Assembly (NCBI RefSeq): GCF_900104035.1
Contig: NZ_FNIT01000004.1
Coordinates: 310,001-374,000 of the forward strand
Origin: Aureimonas jatrophae
GTDB taxonomy: Bacteria > Pseudomonadota > Alphaproteobacteria > Rhizobiales > Rhizobiaceae
Length of the DNA stretch: 64,000 bases
Direction: 5' to 3'
Shown here: piece after piece, positions 44,646-52,983 of the stretch
Numbering within the stretch: position 1 is the first letter of the stretch
Layout of the letters: each line of letters opens with the position of its first letter
Notes under the pieces: generated by a model
Told to the model about the DNA's origin: nothing
Databases searched by the model: none
The model's input: only the letters and a program-made list of their open reading frames with translations
Translations under genes and position numbers: made by a program

Positions 44646-45145
44646 GACACGGCTTCGATTTCGCAGAGCTGCCAGACCGCGCGGCTGTAGTAGGTCTGGT
44701 GCCGCAGTTCCTCGCGCTGGTCGAACGGAAACAGAAGAAAGATCGGCCCCTTGTCGCTGACCGGCATCAGGACGCCGTCCTGCCGGGTGGCGAACAGCCC
44801 GTCGGCTGCCACGATCTCGTCGGCGTCGGCCTCCACGACGTAGTCGTTGAGCGCGACGAGCCGCAGGCGCGGTGAGCGCAGACGGACGGCCGCAAACAAA
44901 TCGCGCGCCGAGATGCCGGAGAACTCGGCGGGTGCCTGGTGCCACAGGGTCGTGGTGCGGAAGCGGGTCTGCGGCAGCGCGTCGAGCGCGGCCCCGTCGA
45001 AGGCAAGATCGCCCGGCCCCGGCCCGGGCCCGACCGCACCGTGCACCCGCAGCACCGGTTGCGCCGCAACCGCGAAGGCGCCACCCGCCAGCGAGAAGGG
45101 TAATAAGCCCGCCATACCGGTAAGGAACGATCGGCGACTTGCCAT
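44642..45145 (-). CDS. Periplasmic oxidoreductase molybdopterin-binding-fold protein
   Basis: 167 residues with a Tat-like signal (S-R-R-S-F-L-T-G-M at 3-11). The rest is a compact SUOX/YedY-type molybdopterin-binding fold (L-W-H-Q-A-P-A-E-F-S-G-I-S-A-R-D-L, L-V-A-L-N-D-Y-V-V, F-P-F-D). The Cys ligand usual for Mo in full enzymes is not evident at the expected place: only one Cys (about 161) lies near the C-terminus. It may therefore be a Mo-free sensory homologue. It is translationally coupled to the membrane GGDEF-EAL gene. Confidence 0.78.
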   Translation of the reverse strand: MASRRSFLTGMAGLLPFSLAGGAFAVAAQPVLRVHGAVGPGPGPGDLAFDGAALDALPQTRFRTTTLWHQAPAEFSGISARDLFAAVRLRSPRLRLVALNDYVVEADADEIVAADGLFATRQDGVLMPVSDKGPIFLLFPFDQREELRHQTYYSRAVWQLCEIEAVS

Positions 45146-45268
45146 GCATCAGACCCCGCTTCATGTCGCGCGATCTTTACGCCAGACAAGTTAAGCGTCT
45201 CTCGCGACTGGTCCCGCGAGCGCGAAGACTGCTCGAAAACTGATCGCCGTTGCGCGCAGAACGCAAAA

Positions 45269-45299
45269 CGGGCCCCGGAGCGCTCGGCTCCGGGGCCCG
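45269..45299 (-). terminator. Rho-independent terminator of the ribose-type ABC operon
   Basis: Perfect 13-bp stem (45269-45281 / 45287-45299) with a 5-nt loop; on the reverse strand it is followed by CGTTTTGCG. It lies 35 bp beyond the substrate-binding protein's stop codon. The most convincing terminator in the window. Confidence 0.75.
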
Positions 45300-45333
45300 C
45301 CCGAACAGGCGCGCCGCGCCTGCGGTCCGATCG

Positions 45334-46287
45334 TCAGAACGGCGAGTCGGGGTAGTAGAACTCGCTCGCGTTATCCTTGGTGACCAGCGTGGCGTCCAGG
45401 ATATAGGAGCCGCGGATCGGGTTCTGGTCGTAGAAGTTGGCGGCCGTCAGCTCCATCGCGGTGGCGATCATGGCCGGCGGATACAGGACGTCCACGGGGA
45501 CCATCTTGTCGCCGTCCGCCACGCGCTTGATCATGTCCTTCATGCCGGCGCCGCCCACCACGAACTGGATGTCGGAGCGGCCCGACTGCTGGATGGCCTC
45601 GAGCACGCCCACGACCATGTCGTCGTCCTGCGCCCAGACCGCGTCGATCTTGGGATGCTTGGACAGGTAGTCCTGCATGACGCGGAAGGCGTCGTCGCGC
45701 GACCAGTTGCCGAACTGGCGGTCGAGCACCTTGATCTGCGAGCCGGCGATGCCCTCGTCGAAGCCTTTCTGGCGCTCCTCGTCGATCACGATCGGCAGGC
45801 CGCGGATCACCACGACGTCGCCCCCGTTCGGCATGCGCTCCTTGATGTACTCTCCCGCCACGCGGCCGAGCTCGGGGTTGTTGCCGGCGACGTAGAGGTC
45901 CTGGATCGAGGGATCCGACAGGGCCCGGTCGACCACGGTCACGAAGGTGCCCTTCTCCTTGACCTGCCGGATCGGGTCGGTCAGCTCGTCGGAGTTGTGC
46001 GGCAGCGTGACCAGGGCATCCATGCCCTGCGCGGTCAGGTCCTCCAGCGCGTTGGCCTGGGAGGCGCCGTCGGGCGAGGTCTTCAGGACGACCTTGAGGC
46101 CGGGATAGCGCTTCTCGAGCTGCGCCTTGGCGCGCTCGGCGTGGTAGACGACGCCGCCGGTCCAGCCGTGGTCGGCGGCCGGGATCGAGACCGCCATGGT
46201 GACCTGACGCGGCTCCTGCGCAAGGGCCGCGCTTCCGAGCGCTGCGGCCAGCAGCGCGCCCGCCAGGGGTGCCAGAATTCTCTTCAT
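45334..46287 (-). CDS. Sugar ABC transporter periplasmic binding protein (ribose/allose type)
   Basis: 317 residues, with a Sec signal peptide (K-R-I-L-A-P... A-L-A-Q near 22-23) and a type I periplasmic binding fold. Q-V-T-M-A-V-S-I-P-A-A-D-H-G-W-T-G-G at the start, then N-S-D-E-L, V-D-R-A-L-S, A-G-N-N-P-E-L-G-R and A-Q-D-D-D-M-V-V-G typical of RbsB-like proteins. GGGAGGAA precedes the ATG at 46287; the upstream in-frame ATG (46326) is rejected. It is the last gene of an ATPase-permease-SBP operon ending at a strong terminator. The ligand is probably a pentose/hexose. Confidence 0.9.
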   Translation of the reverse strand: MKRILAPLAGALLAAALGSAALAQEPRQVTMAVSIPAADHGWTGGVVYHAERAKAQLEKRYPGLKVVLKTSPDGASQANALEDLTAQGMDALVTLPHNSDELTDPIRQVKEKGTFVTVVDRALSDPSIQDLYVAGNNPELGRVAGEYIKERMPNGGDVVVIRGLPIVIDEERQKGFDEGIAGSQIKVLDRQFGNWSRDDAFRVMQDYLSKHPKIDAVWAQDDDMVVGVLEAIQQSGRSDIQFVVGGAGMKDMIKRVADGDKMVPVDVLYPPAMIATAMELTAANFYDQNPIRGSYILDATLVTKDNASEFYYPDSPF

Positions 46288-46365
46288 GCTCGATTCCTCC
46301 CAAGGAATGGCCGGGACGTAGGACAAGAGACCGCCTGCGCCCCGGAAGCGCCGGCGGCCGCGAAG

Positions 46366-47367
46366 CTACCGCTTGGCCAGCGAGCGCTGGACCAGCATGG
46401 CGACGATGATGATGAGGCCCTGGACGGCGCCGATCAGGTATTCCGACACGAGGTCGGACAGCACCATGATGTTGCCGACCACCTCGAGGATCAGCGCGCC
46501 GCAGACCGTGCCCCAGACGCGGCCGACGCCGCCGCGCAGCGCGGTGCCGCCGATCACCACGGCGGTGATGGCCTGCAGCTCCCAGAGAAGGCCGGTCGTG
46601 GCGGTGGCGGCGCCCAGGCGCGGCACGTAGATGAGCACCGCGATCGCCACGCACACGCCCTGGATGACGTAGGTGATCGTGCGCACGCGGTTCACCGACA
46701 CGCCGGAGTAGCGGGCCACGTCCTCGTTGGAGCCGACCGCCATGACGTGGCGGCCGAAGCGCGTGCGATAGAGCACGAAGGCGCCGACCGCGGCGACAAG
46801 GAGGATCGCCACCACGGGCAGCGGCACGCCGAGGACGTTGCCGAAGTAGACCGGCCGGTAGGCGGCACGCAGGTCCTGCGAGCGCATCGCGATCGAGCCG
46901 CCCTCGGCGAGGAACACGGTCAGGGCGCGGTAGATGCCCATCGTGCCGAGCGTGACGATGAAGGGCTCGATGCGTCCGATCGTGGTGGTCAGTCCGTTCA
47001 CGAGACCGCAAAGGGCACCGGTCACGAGCGCCAGCCCCATGCCGACCGCCAGGAGGGGCACGACGCCCTCCACGGGCGCGGCGTTCAGGAACAGGATCAT
47101 CGTGCCGGCGACAAAGGCCGCCATGGCGCCGACCGAGAGATCGAGCCCGCCGGCCGAGATCACGAAGGTCGCCCCCACCGCGATCACGGCGATGAAGGCC
47201 GAGCGGGTCACGACGTTGAGGATGTTGTCGATCCCGAGGAAGTTCGGGTTGACGAGCGCGCCGAACACGACGAGCAGGGCCAGCGCGGCGAAGGGCGCGG
47301 CGGCGCGAAGGTCGATCGCGGGCCGGCGCGGCGCCGGCGCGGAGGCGGGGGACACGGCGTCGGTCAT
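46366..47367 (-). CDS. Sugar ABC transporter permease (RbsC type)
   Basis: 333 residues, about ten hydrophobic helices. V-T-R-S-A-F-I-A-V-I-A-V-G-A-T-F-V-I-S and G-G-L-D-L-S-V-G-A-M-A-A are standard BPD-transp-2 family motifs, and N-G-L-T-T-T-I-G-R-I-E-P-F-I-V-T-L-G-T-M follows. It forms a homodimeric channel with the RbsA-type ATPase. ATGA overlap with the ATPase gene's stop shows coupling; the binding protein gene follows after 78 bp. Confidence 0.9.
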   Translation of the reverse strand: MTDAVSPASAPAPRRPAIDLRAAAPFAALALLVVFGALVNPNFLGIDNILNVVTRSAFIAVIAVGATFVISAGGLDLSVGAMAAFVAGTMILFLNAAPVEGVVPLLAVGMGLALVTGALCGLVNGLTTTIGRIEPFIVTLGTMGIYRALTVFLAEGGSIAMRSQDLRAAYRPVYFGNVLGVPLPVVAILLVAAVGAFVLYRTRFGRHVMAVGSNEDVARYSGVSVNRVRTITYVIQGVCVAIAVLIYVPRLGAATATTGLLWELQAITAVVIGGTALRGGVGRVWGTVCGALILEVVGNIMVLSDLVSEYLIGAVQGLIIIVAMLVQRSLAKR

Positions 47368-48896
47368 GCGTCTTCCGCCACCAGGGCGGCCTCCTTCTCG
47401 TTGGTTCCCGTCGCCAGCATGACGATGGCGCGCTCGGTCATGCGCTCGCCCGCGACCTCGCCGGCCACGCGTCCCTCGCGCATCACCAGGATGCGGTCGC
47501 ACAGGCCAATCAGCTCGGGCATCTCGGAGGACACGACGATCACCGACGTCCCGCCCTTCGCGAGCTCGGCCACGAAGCGGTAGATCTCGGCCTTGGTGCC
47601 GATGTCGATGCCGCGCGTCGGCTCGTCGATCACGACGATGCGGGGATCGAGCAGCATCATCTTGGCCAGCAGCAGCTTCTGCTGGTTGCCGCCCGAGAGC
47701 TGTCCGGCGAGCAGCCGGGGATCGCGCGTGCGGATGTCGAACTCGCGGATCGCGGTCTGGAGGGCCGCGTCCTCGCGGGCGCGGTTGATGCCGAGGCCCC
47801 CGGCGAATTTTCGCAAGGCGGCGAGCGTCAGATTGGTGCGAAGGTCCTGGGCGAGCAGGAGCCCTTTTCCCTTGCGATCCTCGCTGAGGTAGACGATGCC
47901 CGCGCGCATCGCGTCGGCGGGCTTGCGGAAGCGCACCTCGCGCCCGTCCAGGCGCACGCACCCCGTGGCCGGGCGCAGCGCGAGGATGCCCTCCATCAGC
48001 TCCGTGCGGCCCGCGCCGACGAGGCCCGCGAACCCCAGGATCTCGCCGCGACCGAGCCGAAACGACGCGCCGTGGACGAAGCCCGGCACCTGGACGTCCT
48101 CGGCCTCCAGCACGGTTTCGGCGCTTTCGCCGGCGTCCGCGCGCTCCGGGTACAGGCGGGCGACGTCGCGGCCCACCATGAGGCGCGCCATGCCGGCCGT
48201 GTCGAGCGTCTCCGCCGGCACGGTGTCGACGCGCCGTCCGTCGCGCAGCACCGTGACGCGCGTGGCCAGCAGCTTCACCTCCGGCAGGCGGTGCGAGATG
48301 TAGAGGATGCCGACGCCGCGCTCGCGGATACGGCGGATGACGGCGATCAGAGCCTCGGTCTCGTGCGGGGTCAGCGAGGCGGTGGGCTCGTCGAAGATCA
48401 CGGCGCGATGCGGCACGAGCAGGGCGCGCGCGATCTGGACGAGCTGGCGTTGGGCGATCGAGAGGCGGTGGACGGGGGTGTCGGGCGGTATCTGCGCGCC
48501 GAGGTCGGCGAGCGCGGCGCCCGCGTCGCGGTTCATGGCGCGCCGGTCGATCACGAGCCCGCGCCGCGGCTCGCGGCCGAGAAAGATGTTCTCGGCGGCC
48601 GTCAGGTCGGGGGCGAGCAGGATCTCCTGATGGACCAGCACCACGCCGCGCCGCTCGGCCTCGCGCACGCCGCCCGCGCCCAGCGGCGCGCCGTCCAACA
48701 GGACGCGGCCGCCGGTCGGAACCAGATGGCCCGACAGGATCTTCATGAGCGTGGACTTGCCGGCGCCGTTCTCGCCGATCAGCGCGTGGACCTCGCCGGG
48801 CAGGAGCGTCAGCGATACGTCGCTGAGGACCTCCACCGGCCCGAAGCGCTGCGTGATGCCCTCGGCAGCCAGAACGGGGCGCGTTTCCGCGCTCAC
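47364..48896 (-). CDS. Sugar ABC transporter duplicated ATPase (RbsA type)
   Basis: 510 residues with two ABC cassettes. The first has Walker A G-E-N-G-A-G-K-S-T, signature L-S-I-A-Q-R-Q and D-E-P-T-A-S-L. The second has degenerate Walker A G-A-G-R-T-E-L, signature L-S-G-G-N-Q-Q-K and D-E-P-T-R-G-I-D, the usual asymmetry of RbsA/MglA. GTG start at 48896. First gene of a three-gene ribose-type import operon; no regulator or kinase is attached, so the sugar cannot be named. Confidence 0.92.
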   Translation of the reverse strand: MSAETRPVLAAEGITQRFGPVEVLSDVSLTLLPGEVHALIGENGAGKSTLMKILSGHLVPTGGRVLLDGAPLGAGGVREAERRGVVLVHQEILLAPDLTAAENIFLGREPRRGLVIDRRAMNRDAGAALADLGAQIPPDTPVHRLSIAQRQLVQIARALLVPHRAVIFDEPTASLTPHETEALIAVIRRIRERGVGILYISHRLPEVKLLATRVTVLRDGRRVDTVPAETLDTAGMARLMVGRDVARLYPERADAGESAETVLEAEDVQVPGFVHGASFRLGRGEILGFAGLVGAGRTELMEGILALRPATGCVRLDGREVRFRKPADAMRAGIVYLSEDRKGKGLLLAQDLRTNLTLAALRKFAGGLGINRAREDAALQTAIREFDIRTRDPRLLAGQLSGGNQQKLLLAKMMLLDPRIVVIDEPTRGIDIGTKAEIYRFVAELAKGGTSVIVVSSEMPELIGLCDRILVMREGRVAGEVAGERMTERAIVMLATGTNEKEAALVAEDA

Positions 48897-49076
48897 GCCC
48901 GGTTTCCCCGATCGGCATGGCTTCGCACCCGATGATCCCGCATCCGGCTGTCCTCCCGGCGCGAAGTCTTACGCAAGTCGCTTGAGGTACGAAAGTCATT
49001 TCGCGGCCCACGCTTCACAGTTGCGTTGGGTCGTCAGGCATCCGAATCTTTGCCGGCAAAGGGAGAGCTCAGGTCC

Positions 49077-49700
49077 ATGCCTCGACAGAACCGCGTGACG
49101 CCCTTCGGTGCGCTGATCGCCACCCCCGACCGGGGCACCCTGATGGGAAACCGGGGCATCCTGCACGATGCAGCGGGGCATCTGGGGACACGGCGCTGGG
49201 CCCACCCCCATTGGGTCGCGTGCCGCCTCGACTTCGGGAGCCGGCGGCGACCGATCATGGCGCCGGGCCGCTACACCGAACTCTTCTTTCTCGACGAGGC
49301 GACGTCGCTCGCCGCGGGTCATCGCCCCTGCGCCGAGTGCCGGCGCGAGGACTTCGGGCGCTTCCGGGCGGCCTGGGCGCTCGCCCATCCCGCAGAGCCC
49401 GCCTCCGCGCCGCTGATCGATCGCCGGCTCCACGCCGAGCGCGTGCGGCGGGACCGCACGCAGGTCACGTTCGAGCATCCCGCCAGGACGCTTCCCGTCG
49501 GCACGATGGTTCAACTCGGTGGAGCAGCCTGGCTGGTATCGGGCGATACGCTGCGCCGCTGGCATGGGGGCGGATACGGCGAGGCGCGGGCGCGGCCGGA
49601 TGGTTCGGTCACCGTCCTCACGCCGCGCCCGACCGTCGCGGCGCTGGAGGCAGGCTATGCCGTCGCGCTTCATTCCAGCGTTGCGGCCACCGGCGCCTGA
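49077..49700 (+). CDS. Hypothetical protein with Ada-like Cys motif, 207 aa
   Basis: 207 residues. The notable stretch A-A-G-H-R-P-C-A-E-C-R-R-E-D-F (about 79-93) resembles the G-x-R-P-C-x-x-C-R/H element of Ada-type zinc-binding domains, but no second Cys pair is seen, so a zinc site is unproven. The opening (R-V-T-P-F-G-A-L-I-A-T-P-D-R-G-T-L-M-G-N-R-G) is well ordered and suggests a genuine conserved family. There is no signal peptide. Start ATG 49077 with GGGAGA upstream. Divergent from the ABC operon. Function unknown. Confidence 0.7.
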   Translation: MPRQNRVTPFGALIATPDRGTLMGNRGILHDAAGHLGTRRWAHPHWVACRLDFGSRRRPIMAPGRYTELFFLDEATSLAAGHRPCAECRREDFGRFRAAWALAHPAEPASAPLIDRRLHAERVRRDRTQVTFEHPARTLPVGTMVQLGGAAWLVSGDTLRRWHGGGYGEARARPDGSVTVLTPRPTVAALEAGYAVALHSSVAATGA

Positions 49701-49793
49701 AACCCCGTGCTGTATCGGCATCCATTTGCCGGCCGGGGCGTTGGTCCCCTCCCAAGGGCGGCGCAAGGCCGCCGACGCAAGAGGAGAGGTTCC

Positions 49794-50198
49794 ATGCAGA
49801 TCCCCAAGGGCGCGACGATCGCCGTCGCCGACGGCCAGAAGCTCTCGATGTTCCGCAACACGGGCGGACCCGACGCGCCGAAGCTGCAGGCGATCGACGC
49901 GCCCGCCGTGTCGACGACGAACCGGAGCGGCGGCGCGGGCCACTCGTCGAGCGCGGCCAACCCGCAGGATGCGCAGGTCGACGAGGACGGGTTCGCTGCG
50001 GGCATCGCCGAGCTTCTCAACGCGCAGGCGACGAGCGGAAAGCTCGAGGGACTGGTCGTGGTGGCCGCGCCCCGCACGCTGGGCGAGCTGCGCAAGCACT
50101 ACCATCCCAAGCTCAAGGAGAAGCTGGTGGGCGAGGTCTCCAAGGACCTGACCGGCCAGACCAGCGAGGACATCGAGCGCGCGCTTCAGGCCGCCTGA
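49794..50198 (+). CDS. Host-attachment-protein family (AtsE-like) protein
   Basis: 134 residues. I-P-K-G-A-T-I-A-V-A-D-G at the start, a low-complexity Ser/Gly/Asn linker (about 43-60), then F-A-A-G-I-A-E-L-L-N, L-V-V-V-A-A-P-R-T-L-G-E-L-R and L-T-G-Q-T-S-E-D-I-E match the Host_attach family, annotated in Agrobacterium as required for attachment to plant cells. No export signal is present, so its direct role in adhesion is unclear. GAGGAGAGG lies just upstream of the chosen ATG; a strong hairpin follows. Confidence 0.85.
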   Translation: MQIPKGATIAVADGQKLSMFRNTGGPDAPKLQAIDAPAVSTTNRSGGAGHSSSAANPQDAQVDEDGFAAGIAELLNAQATSGKLEGLVVVAAPRTLGELRKHYHPKLKEKLVGEVSKDLTGQTSEDIERALQAA

Positions 50199-50209
50199 CG
50201 GTCCACGGG

Positions 50210-50236
50210 CGGCGCCCCCGAGGATCGGGGGCGCCG
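50210..50236. terminator. Hairpin terminator after the host-attachment-type gene
   Basis: Perfect 11-bp arms (50210-50220 / 50226-50236), loop AGGAT, followed by CGCCTTTCCG, between convergent genes. Confidence 0.65.
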
Positions 50237-50261
50237 CGCCTTTCCGATTATTCGCCCCGAC

Positions 50262-51485
50262 TTAGCCCGGCTGGCTGCCGGCGTTGTCCGGGCTCGCAGC
50301 GGGCGCTGCGTCGGGAGCCGGCTGAGCCGCGGTCTCGCCGGCCGGCGGTGCCGCCGCCGTCGCCCCCGTTGGCTCCTGACCTTCCTCCAGGAAGTGCACC
50401 TCGGTGCGCTCCTTCTCGACGATCCCGGCCAGCGCCTCGGCATCCCAGTTCGTCAGGCGCACGCAGCCGTGGCTGTTGGTCTTGTCGATCTTGGTGGGCT
50501 CGGGCGTGCCGTGGATGCCGTAGGTCGGCTTGGTGAGCGCGATCCAGACCGAGCCGACCGGACCGTTGGGGCCGGGCGCGATCTCCAGGAGTTCCTTGTT
50601 CTGGCCCTGCTGGAAGTTCTTCTTCGGGTTGTAGGTGTAGCCGGGGTCATGGGCGACGCGCTCGACGCGCATGTCGCCGCTCGGCGAGGGCGTATCCTCC
50701 GAGCCGATCGTGGCGGGCGCCGTCATGATGATCTTCCCGTCCTCGCCATAGGCCAGGATCTCACCGCGCGACTTGTCCACCTCGATACGCGTCACGAGGC
50801 CCTCCGGGGCGGCGCCGGGATCGGCGACCAGCGCGCCTGTGCCGGCCTTGGTCCATTGGGCGTCCGGGTTCAACGCCTCGAGCAGCCCCTCGCTCATATG
50901 GAAACGCTCGCCCAGCATCTCCTCCACGCCGCGGTAGCCGACCCACTTCAGCTTGGCGAGGTCGGCATAGTCGGAGGGAATGCGCTTCACGTAACGCCCG
51001 TCGATGTCTTTTTCCGTGATCTCGTAGGTCTTCACCGCGGGGGCGGAGTCCTGCGTCAGCGCCCGCCACATGTCGTCGTCCACCCGGCCGTCCACGGGCA
51101 GGCCGCGCCGCTCCTCGAAGAGCCGGATCGCCTTCACCGTGTTCTCGCCCGACAGGCCGTCGATCACGCCGGGCGAGGCGTGGGCGCGGTCGAGGAGCAC
51201 CTGAAGGCGCACCAGGAAGGGGTCGGGATCGGTCAGCGCCTCGGCCGCGCGGCGCGCCTCGTCCTCGGTCGGCAGCGTGTCGGGGTCCTTGGCGGGCGGC
51301 GCCTCATCGGGCTTCTCGGCGCGCTTGCGCTCGGCCTCGGCGAGGCGCTCGCGAAAGGCGCCGGGCTCCGCCGCGTTGATCTCGTCGGCGCCGAGCGTCG
51401 CCGCCTGAAGATGCGTGCCCGACAGGAGCAGAAGCCCCAAACCCATGAGTGACGACAACCGACGCACGACCCGAACTCCCGACAT
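50262..51485 (-). CDS. L,D-transpeptidase with peptidoglycan-binding domain
   Basis: 407 residues. Signal peptide (R-V-V-R-R then hydrophobic to A around 29), charged linker, PG_binding_1 domain (about 88-145, with D-G-L-S-G-E-N-T-V-K-A-I-R-L-F-E), and YkuD catalytic domain with H325-G-T-P and S338-H339-G-C341-V-R-L, the complete His/Cys active site. A Pro/Ala-rich tail (about 375-407) follows. It cross-links peptidoglycan (3-3) or attaches proteins in the periplasm. Start chosen at 51485 for the best signal peptide; ATG 51515 is possible. Confidence 0.9.
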   Translation of the reverse strand: MSGVRVVRRLSSLMGLGLLLLSGTHLQAATLGADEINAAEPGAFRERLAEAERKRAEKPDEAPPAKDPDTLPTEDEARRAAEALTDPDPFLVRLQVLLDRAHASPGVIDGLSGENTVKAIRLFEERRGLPVDGRVDDDMWRALTQDSAPAVKTYEITEKDIDGRYVKRIPSDYADLAKLKWVGYRGVEEMLGERFHMSEGLLEALNPDAQWTKAGTGALVADPGAAPEGLVTRIEVDKSRGEILAYGEDGKIIMTAPATIGSEDTPSPSGDMRVERVAHDPGYTYNPKKNFQQGQNKELLEIAPGPNGPVGSVWIALTKPTYGIHGTPEPTKIDKTNSHGCVRLTNWDAEALAGIVEKERTEVHFLEEGQEPTGATAAAPPAGETAAQPAPDAAPAASPDNAGSQPG

Positions 51486-51546
51486 CCCGTGACACGATGG
51501 TCCTGAACGTGGCATGGCCGGTTCCGGTTGCCGCCCATCCTGTGGA

Positions 51547-52983
51547 TCAGCGCAGCCCGAGGCGACGACGGATCCCGCGTAGGAAGCGCGGAGGGCGCTC
51601 GGGATCGACGAGCTCCGCTTCGCCCAGCGCCTCGTCGGCCGCGTCGAGTTCCCGGACCGGCAGGGGCACGAGCTGGCGTCGGCCCTCGCGCCCGCTCTCG
51701 CGCACGAGGCGCAGGATCGAACCGTCGCGCCGCAGGGCGTGTTCGACCTCCTCGCGCCTCATGTCGAGATGCTCGGCGATCAGGTCGTCGCGGATATGAC
51801 GGATCGCGCCGGCCACCGCGTCGTCGCCGTCCGCCTCCAGCGACAGGTCGCATTCCGTGTCGAAGCCCATGGAGCGGTTGTTGAGGTTGGACGAGCCGAT
51901 CTTCAGGAACCGGTCGTCCACGATCATGATCTTGGCGTGGACGTAGATCGGCTCGCCCTCGCGCGTGACGGGATAGAAGATGCCGAAGCGCTGGTGCCGG
52001 TCGGCGCGGTGCACGAGGCGCAGCAGCCGGGCGCGCGCCGCGCCCATGGTCTTCTCCTCCAGCCAACCGTCCTGGGATTCGGGGTTCACGACCACGACCT
52101 CGGGCCCGTCCGGCTCGGCCAGGCGCGCGGCGATGGCCTCGGCGATGCGTCGCGAGGCGAAGTACTGGCTCTCGATATAAAGGTGACGGCGCGCGCTCGC
52201 GATCGCGGCGAGGGTCATCGCCTCGATCTCGGAGACCTGCGGGTAGAGGTCGAAGGCGCCCATCGTGCGCGAGATGCCGATCTCGACGTTGCGCAGCGCC
52301 GGCTCGAGCCCGTCCGGCCACAGGTCGCCGGCGTGCGCGGGGGGCGTGCCCACCGCCTCGTCGGTTGCCCGGCTCCAGCGGGCGCGCCCGAGGTCGCCCA
52401 GCAACCGCGCCGCCTCGCCGGTCACGCAGGTCGTCGCGTCGTGCCAGGGATCCAGAAGCTGGCCGCGCGGCGAATGGCGGTCGGGATCCCCGTCGCGGTG
52501 TTCGCGCGTGTCCCAACGCCCCTTGGTGATGTCGATGCCGCCGCAGAACGCGATCGCGTCGTCGATGATGATGATCTTCTGGTGATGGCTGGCGGCGAGC
52601 GGATGGGCCGCGTCGAGCTTCAGGGTGACGCCCTTGCCCCAGAGCCATTGCAAGACGAAGAACGGCGTCTCGCCGCGCTTCACGGTCTCCAGGATGCCGA
52701 GGTTCCACTTCAGGATGCGGATGTCGAGCGCCGGGTTCCGCTCCGCCACCATCCAGTTCAAAAACGGGCCGAGCTCGTTGGGTCCCTCCAGCGTCCGCCC
52801 CCCCGGCTCGAACTCGACGCGCGTGTCGAAGTCCCAACCGATCATCAGCACCTGGAAGCGGGCCTTCAGGATCGCCTGCTTGACGAAGCGGTAGTAGTCC
52901 GCCCCGTCCACGATCACGGCGAAGCGCTCGGCGAGCCCCGTTTGCCAGACCGTCTTGCCCGTCTCGCGCAGGCGAGAGTTCAT
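51547..52983 (-). CDS. Phospholipase D family protein (two HKD motifs)
   Basis: 478 residues. Two HKD half-sites: H-H-Q-K-I-I-I-I-D-D (about 133-142) and H-A-K-I-M-I-V-D-D (about 349-357) followed by S-S-N-L-N-N-R-S-M-G-F-D-T-E. No signal peptide. Members hydrolyse or transfer phosphatidyl groups; bacterial ones include virulence PLDs and transphosphatidylases. Its ATG overlaps the stop of the AI-2E-family permease gene (ATGA), so the two are co-expressed, which suggests an envelope/membrane role. Confidence 0.9.
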   Translation of the reverse strand: MNSRLRETGKTVWQTGLAERFAVIVDGADYYRFVKQAILKARFQVLMIGWDFDTRVEFEPGGRTLEGPNELGPFLNWMVAERNPALDIRILKWNLGILETVKRGETPFFVLQWLWGKGVTLKLDAAHPLAASHHQKIIIIDDAIAFCGGIDITKGRWDTREHRDGDPDRHSPRGQLLDPWHDATTCVTGEAARLLGDLGRARWSRATDEAVGTPPAHAGDLWPDGLEPALRNVEIGISRTMGAFDLYPQVSEIEAMTLAAIASARRHLYIESQYFASRRIAEAIAARLAEPDGPEVVVVNPESQDGWLEEKTMGAARARLLRLVHRADRHQRFGIFYPVTREGEPIYVHAKIMIVDDRFLKIGSSNLNNRSMGFDTECDLSLEADGDDAVAGAIRHIRDDLIAEHLDMRREEVEHALRRDGSILRLVRESGREGRRQLVPLPVRELDAADEALGEAELVDPERPPRFLRGIRRRLGLR

